NCBI RefSeq assembly: GCF_034314165.1
Contig: NZ_JAVIWK010000001.1
Location: 2,433,001 to 2,497,000 of the forward strand
Length of the DNA: 64,000 bases
DNA from: Pseudomonas sp. Bout1
GTDB taxonomy: Bacteria; Pseudomonadota; Gammaproteobacteria; Pseudomonadales; Pseudomonadaceae
Reading direction: 5' to 3'
Part shown: one piece after another, positions 62,524 to 64,000 of the stretch
Layout of the letters: each line of letters starts with the position of its first letter
How positions within the stretch are numbered: position 1 is the first letter of the stretch
Translations under genes and position numbers: made by a program
Notes under the pieces: model-generated
Databases searched by the model: none
Told to the model about the DNA's origin: nothing
What the model saw: the letters and a program-made list of their open reading frames with translations, nothing else

Positions 62524-64000
62524 ATGAATAAGTGGATCACTCAATCATTCGGTCGCTTGATAGGCCGTTTTGGCATGCAGCCCGAGCTTCAGTGGCCTTC
62601 TCGGTCAGCACTGATTTTCAGTCTGCACACAACCACGGCAGCTCTCTTGGCGCTGGTCATCGCTCAAATGCTGGACCTGCACCATCCTTGGTGGGCTGCG
62701 ATGACAGTCTGGCTGGTGGCGCAACCTACGCGAGGCCTCTTGATCGAACGCATCGGCGCGCGGCTGATCGGTACGGTGGTGGGAGCCATGGCAGGCGGAC
62801 TTTTGCTGACGGTGTTCTTTGATCAGCAGCACTGGCTAATGCTCGTACTGGCAGCCTGGATCGCAGCGTGCGCCGGGTATGAAAACCTGTTTCGACATTT
62901 TCGAAATTACGGTTTTGTGCTGGCAGGCTACACCGCAGCGATCGTCGCGCTGTTTGGTATTCAAGACCCCGTGCTCGATGTGGACCTAGCCCTTGGCAGA
63001 ATCTATTGCACCGTCATCGGCGTGTTGGCTTCAGCTTGTTTTTCATGGACGTTTACAGGCAAGTCCGCGTCCCTGGAATCCGTGTACAACCGACTCGATA
63101 CGCTGATTGTGGCCAGCGTTCACTACAGCCTCAAAAGGTTGCAGGCAGGCACTGCACACGATGCCAAAAGTTTTAGTGCGCTGTTGCAGGAACTAGCGGC
63201 GCTTGATCTGTGCCTGGATGAAATTGCTGCAGGTTCTCGAACAATGCGTTTACGGGTCTTTCGCACTCGCGACACGCTGGGCGCGCTTGTCGATTTGCTC
63301 GTAAGTAGCCATTTCGATGTTGGCGAAAAACTCCGATTTCCCTCTGACCTGTTGGTAGCAACTCATCCTGAATCGGCAGCTGCAATGGTGCTCGCGGTGA
63401 TCAATGAGGTCCACAAAAACACTGAAAACCTTGCCGCAGGCACGCTGTTCGTTGAAAAATTACAACGCGTCTTTGCAGCGTTGAGTGCTTGTGAAACGCC
63501 AGGCAGGGAAGCGTTGCAATCAACTCAACAGCGCGACTGGCACGCAACATGCCTCGCGGGCTCCAGACCCTTGATTGCGATGTCCATCGCCACCGCAATG
63601 TGGTGGGGCCTGGGTTGGTCAGACGGTCCAATGATGGACATGACGGCCGTGTTGTTCGCCTCGCTGTTCTCCAGCCATAGCCACGCCAGTGCGGCGTTAA
63701 AAGACGTACTTGTTGGTTCGACCGCTGGAGCCGTTCTTGGCGTGACCTGCCGTTTTTGGCTGTTACCTGAAGTGGGAACGGTGTGGGAGCTGGCCTTGGT
63801 TATCGCACCGTTTTTGATGATCGGAGCGTTGCTCATGGCTCGGCCCGGTACAGCAAAACTGGCCATCGACCTGAACATGACCTTTTTGTTAATCGCTCAA
63901 CCTGGATTGCAGGTAGACACCTCCCTTGAACATACCCTGTTGCAGATGTTGGCAATTCTGGGCGGGGTGTTCACTGCCGTGCTGACCTACCGATGGTTGG
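62524..64000 (+). CDS. FUSC-family efflux protein, 3' end outside window
   Basis: The frame is open from the ATG at 62524 to the last base, giving at least 492 residues. Hydrophobic helices in groups ('LLALVIAQMLDLHHPWWAAMTVWLVAQPTRG' near the start, then several to residue 175), a soluble middle, and a second helix group from about residue 345. This two-half plan and 'PTRGLLIERIGARLIGTVVGAMAG' fit the FUSC family (aromatic acid exporter AaeB and relatives). It would expel toxic aromatic acids during growth on the pathway substrate. Confidence 0.82.
   Translation, partial: MNKWITQSFGRLIGRFGMQPELQWPSRSALIFSLHTTTAALLALVIAQMLDLHHPWWAAMTVWLVAQPTRGLLIERIGARLIGTVVGAMAGGLLLTVFFDQQHWLMLVLAAWIAACAGYENLFRHFRNYGFVLAGYTAAIVALFGIQDPVLDVDLALGRIYCTVIGVLASACFSWTFTGKSASLESVYNRLDTLIVASVHYSLKRLQAGTAHDAKSFSALLQELAALDLCLDEIAAGSRTMRLRVFRTRDTLGALVDLLVSSHFDVGEKLRFPSDLLVATHPESAAAMVLAVINEVHKNTENLAAGTLFVEKLQRVFAALSACETPGREALQSTQQRDWHATCLAGSRPLIAMSIATAMWWGLGWSDGPMMDMTAVLFASLFSSHSHASAALKDVLVGSTAGAVLGVTCRFWLLPEVGTVWELALVIAPFLMIGALLMARPGTAKLAIDLNMTFLLIAQPGLQVDTSLEHTLLQMLAILGGVFTAVLTYRWL

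Noticed and set aside
1..64000. tRNA genes, rRNA genes, CRISPR arrays and complete insertion sequences
   Set aside because: I looked for cloverleaf ends, regular spaced repeats and transposase motifs and saw none that could be supported.

Overview
The window reads as Pseudomonas-type DNA: GC-rich codon use, and a conjugation module whose genes match the PFGI-1/PAPI-1 class of integrative conjugative elements (ICEs) that is typical of pseudomonads. No integrase, tRNA gene or clear attachment site lies inside the window, so the element's ends cannot be fixed. The relaxase end probably continues leftwards to an integrase. The parA end stops somewhere right of about 47.2 kb.

Layout. (1) 1-9 kb is cargo of apparently lower GC: the 3' part of a helical-repeat protein, an HNH-type protein, and a tight three-gene operon (nuclease-like effector, small middle protein, SMC/Rad50-like ATPase). 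The operon looks like an ABC three-component (ABC-3C/Lamassu-like) conflict system. (2) 9.7-34.9 kb is the transfer module, mostly on the minus strand: MobH relaxase, ArdC-like antirestriction protein, TraG, TraH/TraU-like proteins, the VirB4-type ATPase TraC, lipoprotein, TraB/K/E/L-like proteins, pilin-like and RAQPRD proteins, the coupling ATPase TraD, a lytic transglycosylase and PilL. Plus-strand or divergent insertions break this order: a DUF3742 protein, an XRE regulator with a QslA-like gene, a zeta-type toxin-antitoxin pair, and an unknown membrane protein. (3) 35-47.1 kb is the accessory, replication and partition module: RadC-like protein, DUF3577 protein, topoisomerase III, SSB, DUF3158, a PFL_4669-like protein, an STY4528-like replication protein, DUF2857, ParB, ParA and AlpA. 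(4) 47.2-64 kb holds an unknown protein, a chemotaxis receptor and a catabolic locus: SphA-like porin, two MpaB/DUF2236-type heme oxygenase homologues, a PucR regulator, aldehyde dehydrogenase, extradiol-type dioxygenase, FAD monooxygenase, IclR regulator, fumarylacetoacetate-hydrolase-fold enzyme, MFS transporter and a FUSC efflux protein. It looks like an aromatic, possibly alkenyl-phenol, degradation pathway. Whether it is ICE cargo or chromosomal flank is open.

The most unusual signals are in non-coding or doubly used DNA. Two copies of one structured RNA leader (about 13.55-13.69 kb and 37.52-37.66 kb, minus strand) each start directly behind a sigma-70-like promoter and show compensatory base changes. 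About 490 bp between topB and the DUF3577 gene is packed with roughly eleven inverted repeats. A cluster of direct and inverted repeats sits inside the coding sequence of the replication protein. Two phased 13-bp palindromes lie upstream of alpA-parA-parB and look like a parS or operator site. A hairpin whose 3' arm contains the pilL ribosome-binding site heads the transfer operon. All assignments come from reading the sequence and from family knowledge; no search was run.
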